From Oligella sp050920755 (lineage in GTDB: Bacteria; Pseudomonadota; Gammaproteobacteria; Burkholderiales; Burkholderiaceae_B): a stretch of DNA of 64,000 nucleotides. Location: positions 1,426,001-1,490,000 of the forward strand of contig NZ_CP158480.1 in the NCBI RefSeq assembly GCF_050920755.1, given 5' to 3'. Each line of letters opens with the position of its first letter. Position 1 is the stretch's first letter. Positions 9,802-19,194 of the stretch are shown piece by piece. The notes under the pieces are model-generated. The model was given only the letters and a program-made list of their open reading frames with translations. It was not told the origin of the DNA and did not search any database. A program made the translations under genes and the position numbers.

Positions 9802-10668
9802 ATGAACGCTAAAATCATTGATGGCAAAGCTTTATCAGAAAAAATCAAACAGGGCTTAGTGCCTACTATTGATGCCTTAAAGGCAAAAGGCATCACGCCT
9901 TCACTGACCGTCCTATTAGTCGGTGAGGATCCGGCCTCCCAAGTTTATGTACGTAATAAGCACAACACCTTCATCAAAATGGGCTTGGACTCCGATGTGG
10001 TGACGCTACCTGCCGATATTTCTCAAGACGACTTATTGGCAAAAATTCATCAATTAAATGAGGATCCTAAGGTTAACGGTATTTTGGTTCAATTACCGTT
10101 ACCGGCTCATTTAGATAGCCAGTTAATTATTCAAAATATCAAGGCTGAAAAAGATGTGGACGGTTTCCATCGCTTAAACGCCGGTGCCTTAATGACCGGC
10201 GATCCGCAACTGATTCCTTGCACCCCTTACGGTATTATGAAAATGCTGGAGGATCAGGGCGTCGCCTTACGCGGTGCCGAAGCCGTGATTATCGGCGCCA
10301 GTAATATTGTCGGTAAGCCCATCGCCCTACTTTTACAAAAAGCCGATGCCACCGTCACCATATGTAATTCCAAAACCAAGGATCTGGCTGCTCACACCAA
10401 GCGTGCCGATGTGCTGGTCGTTGCTACCGGTAGACCCGGCATGATTAGCGGCGATATGATTAAACCCGGCGCCGTGGTGATTGATGTCGGTATTAATCGT
10501 TTAGACAATGGCAAGTTGATGGGCGATGTTGATTTTGACGAGGCGGTCAAAGTCGCTTCCGCCATCACCCCGGTACCGGGTGGCGTGGGTCCGATGACAA
10601 TCACCATGTTATTGGTAAATACCATTCAAGCCACAATGCAACAACATGGTCTGGAGGGCCTTTCTTAA
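9802..10668 (+). CDS. folD: Methylenetetrahydrofolate dehydrogenase / cyclohydrolase
   Basis: Bifunctional enzyme interconverting 5,10-methylene- and 10-formyl-tetrahydrofolate with NADP+. The 288-residue sequence contains the family signatures GILVQLPLP, CTPYGIMKML, the dinucleotide-binding IIGASNIVGKP and PVPGGVGPMTITML. The active-site Lys lies in the VYVRNKHNTFIKMG region. The gene is 25 bases after the response regulator and 2 bases before the M3 peptidase, so it probably belongs to the same transcript. Length and motifs are fully regular. Confidence 0.97.
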   Translation: MNAKIIDGKALSEKIKQGLVPTIDALKAKGITPSLTVLLVGEDPASQVYVRNKHNTFIKMGLDSDVVTLPADISQDDLLAKIHQLNEDPKVNGILVQLPLPAHLDSQLIIQNIKAEKDVDGFHRLNAGALMTGDPQLIPCTPYGIMKMLEDQGVALRGAEAVIIGASNIVGKPIALLLQKADATVTICNSKTKDLAAHTKRADVLVVATGRPGMISGDMIKPGAVVIDVGINRLDNGKLMGDVDFDEAVKVASAITPVPGGVGPMTITMLLVNTIQATMQQHGLEGLS

Positions 10669-10670
10669 GC

Positions 10671-12734
10671 ATGACTGAGCAACTTAGTAACAACCCATTA
10701 TTAAAGCCCGTCGAGGAATTAGTCCCTTATGAAGCCATCAAGGCCGAGCATATTGTACCGGCCATCGAGTTTTTGCTCAAAGACGCTAAGGAACTGATTG
10801 AGCAGTTAATCACACTGGAGAGACCCACTTGGGACAATTTTATCGAGCCTATGGAGTACGGCACCGGCCGCTTATGGCGTGCTTGGAATGTGGTTAATCA
10901 CTTAAATAATGTTCAAAACACCGAGGCGGTGCGTGCTGCTTATAACACACTATTGCCACAGGTTTCCGAGCTCTCCACTTGGCTTGGTCTTAACAAGGAG
11001 CTCTTTAATCAGTATCAAACGCTCCATGACAGTGAGGCTTTTCAAGCGCTGAACAAAACACGTCAACGCATTATCACGGAAGCGCTTAAGGATTTCGAGC
11101 TTAGCGGCGTCAGTTTAGAGGGTGAGGCTAAAAAGCGCTATGCGGAAATCAGTGAGCAATTGGCCATGACCGGTCAACAATTCGCTTTAAACGCTTTAGA
11201 TGCAACCGACAAATGGACTTATCACACCGAAGATGCCGATGAAGTCGCCGGTATTCCGGAGCAAGTTTTAGCGGCAGCGAATGAGCTTGCCGAGGGCAAG
11301 GGTTGGACTTTCACTCTAAAAATGCCTTCCTACCTACCGGTGATGCAATATGCCAAGAATCAGGCTTTACGTCAGCGCATGTATCAAGGCTATGCCACCA
11401 TTGCTTCGGAGCAAGGTGATAAGCAATTTGATAACTCTGAAAATATTGAAATCCTGCTTAAGCTGAGAACAGAGCTTGCTGAACTACTCGGCTTTAAGGA
11501 CTTTGCCACCATGCAATTAGAAAAGCGCATGGCTGACAGCCCAATGCAGGTGATTGATTTTATTCGTGATTTAGCTGCCAGAGCCAAGCCGTTTGCGGAA
11601 AAAGACATGGCTGAACTCACTCGCTTTGCACAGGAAGAACTAGGCATGAGCTCCTTGGAACCTTGGGATTTAGCCTATGTATCCGAGTTGCTACGCGAGA
11701 AAAAATACGCTTATTCTGACGAAGAGGTTAAGCAATACCTACCGGAAGATCAGGTATTAAGCGGTTTCTTTGAAATTATCGAGCAACTCTTTAATGTGAA
11801 GTTCGAAGCGATTGAGGCTGAAACATGGCATCAGGATGCCAAGGTATTCGCTCTCAAAGAGGGGGATAAATTACTCGGTCATTTATATACCGACTTGCAT
11901 GCCCGTAGCGGTAAGCAAAGCGGTGCCTGGGTCGCCAATGAACGTACTCGTCACCTGCACCGCGGTGAATTAATTACGCCGGTGGTCTATTTAACTTGTA
12001 ACTTTACGCCACCTCAAGGTGATAAAGCCGGTTTACTACGCTTAGATGACGTCGTGACCCTATTCCACGAAATGGGTCATGCCCTGCATGCACTGCTCTC
12101 TAAAGTCGATGAGCCCTCGGCATCACCCTTTGCCAGTGTGGAATGGGATGCGATTGAATTGCCGTCTCAATTTATGGAGAACTTCTGCTACGAATGGCCG
12201 GTGATGCAAAAGCTGAGCCGTCATCAGGAAAACGGTGAGTCGTTGCCGCGTGAGCTTTTTGATAAGATTGTCGCTGCAAAAAACTTCCAAACCGGCATGC
12301 AGACCGTGCGTCAGCTGGAGTTTGCCTTATTTGATATGCTGCTGCATCAGCAACTTAAAGAGCAAACCATTGAGGATGTCTTAAAGCTGCTGGATGAGGT
12401 GCGTCAAGAAGTTGCCGTGGTTATTCCGCCGAGTTGGCATCGTTTTCCGCATAATTTCTCACATATTTTTGCCGGTGGTTATTCAGCCGGTTACTATAGC
12501 TATAAATGGGCGGAAGTACTTTCGGCTGATGCCTATAGTTACTTTGAAGAAAATGCCACCGAAAATTTGGGTACCATCAATCCTAAAGCCGGTGAGCACT
12601 TCAAAAATGAAATTCTAGCCGTGGGCGGCTCTCTGCCCGCAGCTGAGTTTTTTGAGAAGTTCCGCGGTCGTGCCGCAGATCCGTCTGCTTTACTACGTCA
12701 TCACGGTATGGTTGATGAAAGCAGCGAAGCATAG
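10671..12734 (+). CDS. prlC: Oligopeptidase A, M3 family zinc metallopeptidase
   Basis: Cytosolic zinc peptidase that degrades short peptides, including signal peptides. The 687-residue protein carries the zinc site HEMGHALHALL (HEXXH) at about residue 465, followed by the downstream Glu ligand region. The C-terminal substrate-binding segment has HRFPHNFSHIFAGGYSAGYYSY. Length is that of E. coli PrlC/OpdA. The start lies 2 bases after the folD stop. Assignment to the M3A group is firm; oligopeptidase A is the likeliest member because of length. Confidence 0.93.
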   Translation: MTEQLSNNPLLKPVEELVPYEAIKAEHIVPAIEFLLKDAKELIEQLITLERPTWDNFIEPMEYGTGRLWRAWNVVNHLNNVQNTEAVRAAYNTLLPQVSELSTWLGLNKELFNQYQTLHDSEAFQALNKTRQRIITEALKDFELSGVSLEGEAKKRYAEISEQLAMTGQQFALNALDATDKWTYHTEDADEVAGIPEQVLAAANELAEGKGWTFTLKMPSYLPVMQYAKNQALRQRMYQGYATIASEQGDKQFDNSENIEILLKLRTELAELLGFKDFATMQLEKRMADSPMQVIDFIRDLAARAKPFAEKDMAELTRFAQEELGMSSLEPWDLAYVSELLREKKYAYSDEEVKQYLPEDQVLSGFFEIIEQLFNVKFEAIEAETWHQDAKVFALKEGDKLLGHLYTDLHARSGKQSGAWVANERTRHLHRGELITPVVYLTCNFTPPQGDKAGLLRLDDVVTLFHEMGHALHALLSKVDEPSASPFASVEWDAIELPSQFMENFCYEWPVMQKLSRHQENGESLPRELFDKIVAAKNFQTGMQTVRQLEFALFDMLLHQQLKEQTIEDVLKLLDEVRQEVAVVIPPSWHRFPHNFSHIFAGGYSAGYYSYKWAEVLSADAYSYFEENATENLGTINPKAGEHFKNEILAVGGSLPAAEFFEKFRGRAADPSALLRHHGMVDESSEA

Positions 12735-12745
12735 GGGTTGCTATC

Positions 12746-13360
12746 GTGATAAAGTGCTTAACAAAAGCTCCGCTAGCCATTGCCCTCTCCCTAGCTTGTC
12801 TGGGGATGGCAACGCCTACGGGCACGGCCCTTGCTGCCGAAACTAAATTTTATTCAACCCGGGCCCATTTGCCGGATTTAAAGTTCAGCCTACAACACAC
12901 TGAAGCTCAACGCTTTACCCAGGATCAGCTTAAGGGCAAGGTGGTATTGGTTTACTTCGGTTATACCTATTGCCCCGATGTTTGCCCCACCACCATGGCA
13001 GAGCTGGCACTGATGAAAAGCATGTTGAGCGAGGCGCAACAAGCACAAGTGCAGGTTCTGTTTATCAGCGTGGATCCGCATCGTGATACACCGACACGAC
13101 TGGCACAGTACCTTGATGCCTTCGGTCTCGGTGCTATCGGCCTGACCGGTACGGAAAAAGAAATTGCGGATATTGCCAAGCGTTATCGTGTCGCCTATCA
13201 GATTGAAAAGCCTGCAAACCCGGACAATCCCGAGCTCTATGATGTCATGCATGCCGAGGGGATTTATGTCTTTGACCATTCAGGCAAGGCCGCATTCCTT
13301 TCCTCTAATAGCCATGACATTGAGGGCTTACGCGATCGTATCGTAAAATTACTGCACTAA
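12746..13360 (+). CDS. SCO1/SenC-type copper chaperone
   Basis: Thioredoxin-fold protein used in assembling the CuA site of cytochrome c oxidase. The frame begins with GTG 11 bases after the peptidase stop. The first 30 residues form a signal peptide ending ALA-A. The copper-binding motif CPDVC lies in YFGYTYCPDVCPTT (about 70-83) and the distal His ligand is in DVMHAEGIY (about 169). The SVDPHRDTP segment is also typical of the family. At 204 residues it is normal length. Its role outside the membrane fits the signal peptide; whether it serves an oxidase or redox defence cannot be told. Confidence 0.88.
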   Translation: MIKCLTKAPLAIALSLACLGMATPTGTALAAETKFYSTRAHLPDLKFSLQHTEAQRFTQDQLKGKVVLVYFGYTYCPDVCPTTMAELALMKSMLSEAQQAQVQVLFISVDPHRDTPTRLAQYLDAFGLGAIGLTGTEKEIADIAKRYRVAYQIEKPANPDNPELYDVMHAEGIYVFDHSGKAAFLSSNSHDIEGLRDRIVKLLH

Positions 13361-13497
13361 GGATGTTGTATAGCTTCATAAACAGCCGGCTTTACTAATT
13401 AAGATTAAGCTATATGTCAGTTAATTTGCTTTAAATTCAGCAAGTTTATTTAAAATATAATTAGGCATAACCTCAATTACTATTCCTAAAGGAGATA

Positions 13498-14337
13498 ATG
13501 ACCGTGATCACTATTTTTCACCTTCCCTCTACAGGATCCTTTCGTAGCATCTGGTTAGCTTGTGAGCTTGGTCTAACCTTTCAACTTAATCACCGCAAGG
13601 AAGCTGAAGATTCTTCCGACAGTGAAACCCATCCCCTAAGCAAGGCCCCTATCCTCCTGGACGGTAATATCAGTATTGCCACGCATGGTGCTGCACGTGA
13701 GTATCTTCTCAGTAGTTATGACCGTTCCGGTATGCGCCCACCGATGGCCCACCCTGACTATATTCAGTATTTACAATGGGTACACTACCTAGAGGGTACC
13801 TTATTGCCCTTAGTTGATCAGCAGACCATTATCAATAAATTAGGTCAGTCCAGAGTGCCGTTTTTTGCACGCTCGATCATGAAAAAGACTGTACTTAACT
13901 ACCTGAATACGAATATTATGCCTGAACTGCATCGTCAATTAAACTACATCGATCAGTCACTGGCCTCCAGCGGCTGGACCTGTGGTAGTCAGTTCTGTGC
14001 TGCGGACATTGATTTAGCTTATATTTTATTGACCCTTGAGGCTGAGGCTAAGCTCCTACCGGAGCATAAAAATATCGAGATATTCTTAAATGCTGTTAAG
14101 GAGCGTGCGACCTATCAACTGGCCAAGGAAAAATCCGGCACCACCGGCACAGCTTTAGCCTATGAGCAAGTCAATCAACATGCAGCCAGTCAAGTAGCAA
14201 CCGCGGAAGATGCCGAATTAACAGAGGAAGTTGAAACCATTGGGGAAACCGACTCTGAAGAAGCGTTAACTCAAGCGGAAAGTGAAAGTGCTGCCGCAGG
14301 AATTTATGACACCGAGCAAAATCCTAAGCGTGATTAA
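13498..14337 (+). CDS. Glutathione S-transferase-like protein with acidic tail
   Basis: The first 80 residues resemble a thioredoxin-fold GST N-domain (ITIFHLPSTGSFRSIWLACELGL, then APILLDGNISIATHGAAREYL), and residues 85-200 fit the all-helical GST C-domain (SQFCAADIDLAYILL). The usual catalytic Ser/Cys context is present as STGSFRS. The last 70 residues are an unusual Glu/Ala/Thr-rich acidic extension without resemblance to GST. The start is well supported by AAAGGAGATA directly upstream. A strong terminator follows. Substrate is unknown. Confidence 0.75.
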   Translation: MTVITIFHLPSTGSFRSIWLACELGLTFQLNHRKEAEDSSDSETHPLSKAPILLDGNISIATHGAAREYLLSSYDRSGMRPPMAHPDYIQYLQWVHYLEGTLLPLVDQQTIINKLGQSRVPFFARSIMKKTVLNYLNTNIMPELHRQLNYIDQSLASSGWTCGSQFCAADIDLAYILLTLEAEAKLLPEHKNIEIFLNAVKERATYQLAKEKSGTTGTALAYEQVNQHAASQVATAEDAELTEEVETIGETDSEEALTQAESESAAAGIYDTEQNPKRD

Positions 14338-14358
14338 AACGCAACGCCCGGATTGATT

Positions 14359-14383
14359 AAGCCCACCTTCCGGTGGGCTTTTT
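14359..14383 (+). terminator. Rho-independent terminator of the GST-like gene
   Basis: Perfect 9-bp stem (14359-14367 with 14372-14380), TTCC loop, then a T run. It lies 20 bases after the GST-like gene and 14 bases before the 3' end of convergent livF. Confidence 0.9.
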
Positions 14384-14396
14384 AGTATCTGCAGAA

Positions 14397-15104
14397 TTAA
14401 TGACCCAGGTAGGCCTTGCCCACCTCATCATTCATCAACAAATTAGCGCCGGTATCGTGCAACACAATACGACCGGTCTCCAGCACATAACCACGATCGG
14501 CAATTTGCAGCGCTTTATTCGCATTTTGCTCAACGAGGAACACGGTGATTCCCTCTTCACGAATGGCTTTGATGATTTCAAAAATCTGCTCAATAATCAA
14601 TGGCGCCAAGCCCAGTGTAGGCTCATCTAAAAGCAGCATTTTAGGCTTACTCATCAAAGCACGAGCAATCGCCAACATCTGCTGCTCACCGCCTGACATC
14701 AAACCGGAGCGCTGGGTAGCACGCTCACGTAGACGCGGGAAAAGCTCAAACACATGTTCAAGGCCGGCTTCAATCTCCTCTCGGCTTAAAAAGAAACCGC
14801 CCATTTTGAGATTATCGAGAACATTCAGATCCGGAAAAACGCGACGTCCCTCCGGTGAAATCGCAATCCCCTTACGCATAATGGCATACGTCGGCAAATC
14901 AGAGATATCCTCACCCATAAATCGAATGGAGCCGGTACGGACACGAGGATTACCACAAATGGTCGAAAGCGTGGTTGTTTTACCGGCACCATTACTACCG
15001 ATTAAGGTAACAATCTCACCCTCTTCTATCTGTAAGCTGACATCGTGTAGCGCCTGAATGGCACCATAGCCCGAATTAATATTATCCAGTATTAACATTG
15101 ACAT
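14397..15104 (-). CDS. livF: Branched-chain amino acid ABC transporter ATPase LivF
   Basis: One of two ATPases of the high-affinity branched-chain amino acid importer. The 235-residue protein has Walker A GSNGAGKTT, the signature SGGEQQMLAIARAL, Walker B MLLLDEPTLGL, and the switch His after VEQN. The phrases EGRRVFPDLNVLDNL and LVEQNANKAL are typical of LivF rather than LivG. It is last gene of livH-livM-livG-livF, 2 bases after livG. Confidence 0.95.
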   Translation of the reverse strand: MSMLILDNINSGYGAIQALHDVSLQIEEGEIVTLIGSNGAGKTTTLSTICGNPRVRTGSIRFMGEDISDLPTYAIMRKGIAISPEGRRVFPDLNVLDNLKMGGFFLSREEIEAGLEHVFELFPRLRERATQRSGLMSGGEQQMLAIARALMSKPKMLLLDEPTLGLAPLIIEQIFEIIKAIREEGITVFLVEQNANKALQIADRGYVLETGRIVLHDTGANLLMNDEVGKAYLGH

Positions 15105-15106
15105 GA

Positions 15107-15871
15107 TTACTCTCCGAGATAAGCCTTAATAACTGCAGGATCAGTACGTACCTGCTCCGGGGTACCGGTAATTAAAGGCTTACCATACTCCATCGCTAAA
15201 ATACGGTCGGAAATATTCATAATCAAACCCATATCATGCTCAATTAACAGCACCGATAAATCATAATCATGACGCAGTTGATTGATTAAATTGGCTAATT
15301 CAATCTTTTCCTGGGGATTTAAACCGGCTGCGGGCTCATCTAAGAGTAAGAGCTTAGGCTCGGTAATCATGCAACGGGCAATTTCCAAACGGCGCTGATG
15401 ACCATAAGCCAAATTACCTGCTTCACGATTAGCGAATTGCTTAATACCCATAAACTCAAGCCAAATTACAGCCTTTTCTAAGGCCTCCTTTTCAGCGCGT
15501 CGATGGCTCGGTAAATTTAATAAACCGCGTAAAAAACCGGCACCCTTATTGTGTTGAGCGACCAAAAGATTTTCCAAAACCGTGAGATTTTTAAATAAAC
15601 GCACGTTTTGGAAGGTTCTCACTAATCCCTGTCTAGCCACCATATGGCTGGTCCAGCCGGTAATATCTTTGGCGTTTAAAGAAATCTTACCGCTGGTAGG
15701 TTTATAAAAACCGCTCACACAGTTAAATACCGTGGTTTTACCCGCACCGTTAGGACCGATAATCGCGAAGATCTCATTCTTTTTAACATCAAATGAGACA
15801 TGATCAACCGCCAATAAACCGCCGAATCGCATGCAGATATCACGAGCTTCTAAAACAATACCACTCATCAT
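15107..15871 (-). CDS. livG: Branched-chain amino acid ABC transporter ATPase LivG
   Basis: Second ATPase of the Liv importer. The 254-residue protein shows Walker A GPNGAGKTT, the typical LivG GLVRTFQNVRLF, the signature GHQRRLEIARCM, Walker B LLLLDEPAAGLNP and the H-loop LIEHDMGL. Its ATG overlaps the livM stop by 4 bases, which indicates translational coupling. Confidence 0.95.
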   Translation of the reverse strand: MMSGIVLEARDICMRFGGLLAVDHVSFDVKKNEIFAIIGPNGAGKTTVFNCVSGFYKPTSGKISLNAKDITGWTSHMVARQGLVRTFQNVRLFKNLTVLENLLVAQHNKGAGFLRGLLNLPSHRRAEKEALEKAVIWLEFMGIKQFANREAGNLAYGHQRRLEIARCMITEPKLLLLDEPAAGLNPQEKIELANLINQLRHDYDLSVLLIEHDMGLIMNISDRILAMEYGKPLITGTPEQVRTDPAVIKAYLGE

Positions 15872-17097
15872 TTAATCTCCACATGTGGACGTTGTGCAGG
15901 CAATAAACCCTGAGGACGCCAAACCATCATCAAGACCATAACCAAACCGAAAATCAACATGCGATACTCGGCAAATTGTCGTGCAATCTCCGGCAATGCG
16001 GTTAATAAAATAGCGGCAAGTATCACCCCGACTTGTGAGCCCATACCCCCTAATACTACGACTGCAAGAATCAAAGCTGATTCAATAAAGGTAAATGACT
16101 CCGGATTAACCAAACCCTGTCTGGCGGCAAAAAACGCACCGCCAAAGCCGGCAAACATCGCCCCAAGGGTAAAGGCAGATAGCTTAATCGTGGTCGGATT
16201 CAGACCTAAAGAGCGACAAGCAATCTCATCCTCACGTAAGGCCTCCCACGCACGACCGATAGGCATACGAATCAAGCGATTGGAAACTAATAAAGTAATC
16301 ACCGCCAAAGCCAACGCTAAAAGATACAGATAAATCACCACATGATTGGCATCATAGGTCCAACCCATCATCTGATGGAACGTCTCCTCACCTGCAGGCG
16401 CACTGCGCGTCATAGCATGACCTAACAGCGTCGGTTTAGGAATATTGGCAATACCGTCCGGGCCACCGGTCCATTGGCTTAAGTTAATTAATAAGAGACG
16501 GATAATCTCACCAAAACCCAAGGTCACAATAGCTAAATAGTCACCGCGCAATCGCAAGACCGGGAAGCCCAGCAAATAACCGAATAAGGCGGCCATCCCG
16601 CCGGCGACCGGCAAGGCAGACCAAAAGCCCCAACCGGCCCAGTGGAATAATAAAGCGTAGGTATAGGCACCGACCGCATAAAAGCCCACAAAACCCAAAT
16701 CAAGCAGACCTGCAAAACCCACCACAATATTTAAACCCAAGCCTAACATCACATAAATCAGTACGAGGGTCGCAATATCAATATTGGATCGGGAACTGAA
16801 AAAAGGCCAAATAGCAGCGGCGGCCACAACTAATAAAATAAGCAAATTAATCGTACGAGGCTTTAATACCGGTAAAGCCCAACCACTGCCGCGCTTATTT
16901 TTTGAAAAACCCTTAAAAACATAAGGACGAATCAGTTGCACCACAAAAACAGCGGCAATCCCCATCAAGACAAATTCCCAGTTGGGAACAATATGAGTTT
17001 GCGCGCCTTGGCGCACCAGCTGTAAACCGAAAATAGGAATGGTTAAAATAGCGGTAATTACAGCGGAAAAGAAAGCGGTTTTAAGATTTTCGGCCAT
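15868..17097 (-). CDS. livM: Branched-chain amino acid ABC transporter permease LivM
   Basis: Inner-membrane permease of the Liv system, 409 residues, rich in membrane helices. The family region FGEIIRLLLINLSQWTGG and the EAA-like cytoplasmic loop GRAWEALREDEIACRSLG are present, as is GGMGSQVG near the C-terminus. An N-terminal extension of about 90 residues with two additional hydrophobic segments matches the longer proteobacterial LivM. It overlaps livG by 4 bases and livH by 1 base. Confidence 0.94.
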   Translation of the reverse strand: MAENLKTAFFSAVITAILTIPIFGLQLVRQGAQTHIVPNWEFVLMGIAAVFVVQLIRPYVFKGFSKNKRGSGWALPVLKPRTINLLILLVVAAAAIWPFFSSRSNIDIATLVLIYVMLGLGLNIVVGFAGLLDLGFVGFYAVGAYTYALLFHWAGWGFWSALPVAGGMAALFGYLLGFPVLRLRGDYLAIVTLGFGEIIRLLLINLSQWTGGPDGIANIPKPTLLGHAMTRSAPAGEETFHQMMGWTYDANHVVIYLYLLALALAVITLLVSNRLIRMPIGRAWEALREDEIACRSLGLNPTTIKLSAFTLGAMFAGFGGAFFAARQGLVNPESFTFIESALILAVVVLGGMGSQVGVILAAILLTALPEIARQFAEYRMLIFGLVMVLMMVWRPQGLLPAQRPHVEIK

Positions 17098-18020
17098 TAG
17101 ACTTTCTCCACTTCAGGTTTACCTAAAAGTCCGGTCGGACGGAACAGTAGAATCAATACTAATAAGCTGAATGCCACAATGTCTTTATACTCAGAAGACC
17201 AGTAAGCAGCCGCTAATGTCTCTACCACACCGAGTAAGAGTCCACCTAAAATCGCCCCGGGAATACTACCGATACCACCTAACACCGCTGCGGTAAAGGC
17301 CTTAATACCGGCAATAAAGCCGATAAAAGGATTTAACTTACCAATGGCAAGCGCAATTAATACACCGCCCACGGCAGCCAGCATCGCCCCTAACACAAAG
17401 GTAAATGAAACCACACGGTTAGTGTCGATACCTAGTAGATTAGCCATATGCATATCTTGGGAACAAGCACGTGACGCGCGTCCCATACGTGAATTCTTAA
17501 TATAAAAAGTCAAAGCGATCATTAAGATAAACACGACGACGATAATCAGCAAACGTGAGTATGAGAACATAACGGGATAACCTATGCCCATATCCCAGCG
17601 AAAAGCGCCGGAAATGACATTAGGCACCGCCATATCGCGTGCACCCTGACCGAGTGCCACCCAGTTTTGTAAGAAAATCGACATACCGATAGCCGCAATC
17701 AGCGAAACTAAACGCGGGCTATTACGCGCCGGTCTATAAGCCACTCGCTCAATGGTATAACCGTACACGCCGGTAACCACTGCGGCTACTAAGATCATAA
17801 ACAGAATCAATAAAGGCAAAGGCAAAAAGCCATTGACCCCAATTGCTGTTAATGTAACTAAACCAACATATGCCCCTATCATATAAACCTCGCCGTGCGC
17901 GAAGTTAATCATGCCAATAATGCCATAGACCATGGTATAGCCGATTGCAATTAAGGCATAAATGGCTCCTAGTGAGAGACCATTAAACAATTGCTGTATA
18001 AGCTGAGGCAGAAAATCCAT
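17097..18020 (-). CDS. livH: Branched-chain amino acid ABC transporter permease LivH
   Basis: Inner-membrane permease of the Liv system, 307 residues with about eight membrane helices. Recognisable family segments are YTMVYGIIGMINFAHG near the N-terminus, the loop GRASRACSQDMHMANLLG and GGIGSIPGA. It is first gene of the cluster. No periplasmic binding-protein gene (livK/livJ) accompanies it in this window, so the ligand-binding partner must be encoded elsewhere. Confidence 0.94.
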   Translation of the reverse strand: MDFLPQLIQQLFNGLSLGAIYALIAIGYTMVYGIIGMINFAHGEVYMIGAYVGLVTLTAIGVNGFLPLPLLILFMILVAAVVTGVYGYTIERVAYRPARNSPRLVSLIAAIGMSIFLQNWVALGQGARDMAVPNVISGAFRWDMGIGYPVMFSYSRLLIIVVVFILMIALTFYIKNSRMGRASRACSQDMHMANLLGIDTNRVVSFTFVLGAMLAAVGGVLIALAIGKLNPFIGFIAGIKAFTAAVLGGIGSIPGAILGGLLLGVVETLAAAYWSSEYKDIVAFSLLVLILLFRPTGLLGKPEVEKV

Positions 18021-18250
18021 AAGTTCGTGCCCTTAAAAATAAAACAAGTGCAAATAATAATACGTAATTTTTCAATAAACTATTGGCAAAAACACTTAAT
18101 TTTTAGACACAATTCAAAAAATGTCAGAATTTCTACCTTTTCCCAACGGTTTATCACAAAACCCGCCTAAACGTATGCCATGATCATCCGGACCCTAACA
18201 GCTGTGTGATTATTTGCTTACAAAGGCTTCATAATTTTTTAACGAAATCA

Positions 18251-18259
18251 TGCTATAAA
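18251..18259 (+). promoter_or_regulatory. Extended -10 element upstream of the methyltransferase-like gene
   Basis: TGCTATAAA fits the extended -10 pattern TGnTATAAT and lies about 57 bases before the GTG start at 18316. The 295-base divergent gap (18021-18315) with livH shows no gene; it is AT-rich and otherwise holds nothing I can name. No convincing -35 is present, as is allowed for extended -10 promoters. Confidence 0.35.
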
Positions 18260-18315
18260 TTCGGCATTCGGCCTGCATTATGGGCTTTAGTCAGTGATTT
18301 TTTAAAGGATACAGC

Positions 18316-18918
18316 GTGCTAAGTCTTCTCACCAGCGACGGTCAAAATAACACTCCACATCTTGATAAAAAAGGCTTAGCCGTCTTTGAAAAGTACGTCT
18401 CTCACGCTGACTGCTATTTAGAGTACGGTGCCGGTGCCAGTACTTGGTATGCGCATGAGCTAGGTGCCAAGCAGATCATCTCCGTCGACTCTTCAGAGGA
18501 ATGGATTCAAAACGTGAAAGATCATCTGGACGACGCCAAAAACGTTAACCTTATCTATAGTGATATCGGACCCGTGGGCCATTGGGGTAAGCCGATTAAT
18601 GATAAGTGCATTAAAGATTACCACGACTATATGGTGGCACCTTGGCGATTGGCAGAGAAAAAAAAGCTTAAGGTAGATTTAATTATGGTTGACGGACGCT
18701 TCCGTGTGGCTTGCTTCTTATATAGCCTGCTGTGCGCTGAGCCCGGTACGGTTATTTTATTTGATGACTACAGTCTGCGCTTTCGCTACCATATTGTTGA
18801 GAACTTTTGCAAAAAGGTCGAAAGCCATGGACGCTTAGCCGAGTTTCATGTAAAAAAAGACTATGATTTAGCCGAATTAGTGGCTCATATTGCGAAGTAT
18901 TCGATTATTATCGACTAA
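18316..18918 (+). CDS. Class I SAM-methyltransferase-fold protein, function unknown
   Basis: A 200-residue protein without a recognised gene name. The segment CYLEYGAGASTWYAHELG (about 36-53) resembles glycine-rich motif I of Rossmann methyltransferases, followed by an acidic strand end IISVDSSEEW. A later strand IMVDGRFRVAC and ILFDDYS are reminiscent of O-methyltransferases or of small sugar/FkbM-like enzymes. GTG start with AAAGGAT seven bases upstream. It stands alone between divergent livH and a convergent small frame. Catalytic activity is inferred only from fold signatures; the substrate is unknown. Confidence 0.65.
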   Translation: MLSLLTSDGQNNTPHLDKKGLAVFEKYVSHADCYLEYGAGASTWYAHELGAKQIISVDSSEEWIQNVKDHLDDAKNVNLIYSDIGPVGHWGKPINDKCIKDYHDYMVAPWRLAEKKKLKVDLIMVDGRFRVACFLYSLLCAEPGTVILFDDYSLRFRYHIVENFCKKVESHGRLAEFHVKKDYDLAELVAHIAKYSIIID

Positions 18919-19154
18919 CCATAGCGACCAATGAAATGACTGCCACACCCGATTAAAGCAGCATTCGCTAAATTGAAGTTTAAAATAGACATATCCGTGA
19001 GATTTAACACCTCTTTAAAAATCGGATCCTTAGTAATGGGAACTGACATGGGTTTTAAGATCTTGTTTTTTGAATTTATCATTACCTCTAACCACCATGA
19101 CAGACGGCTATGCTTATAGTCTAGCTTATCTCTGTACTCATAAGAATAATCCAT
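18915..19154 (-). CDS. Small hypothetical protein, 79 residues
   Basis: Open frame with ATG preceded by an AGGATAA site at a suitable distance. It overlaps the 3' end of the convergent methyltransferase-like gene by 4 bases. The product has no recognised domain; it is rich in Asn, Lys and Tyr in the first half. It could be a remnant of a larger gene or a chance frame. No function is proposed. Confidence 0.35.
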   Translation of the reverse strand: MDYSYEYRDKLDYKHSRLSWWLEVMINSKNKILKPMSVPITKDPIFKEVLNLTDMSILNFNLANAALIGCGSHFIGRYG

Positions 19155-19194
19155 AAAATATTATCCTAAGGCATTCACACGCGTAAAAGATCGA

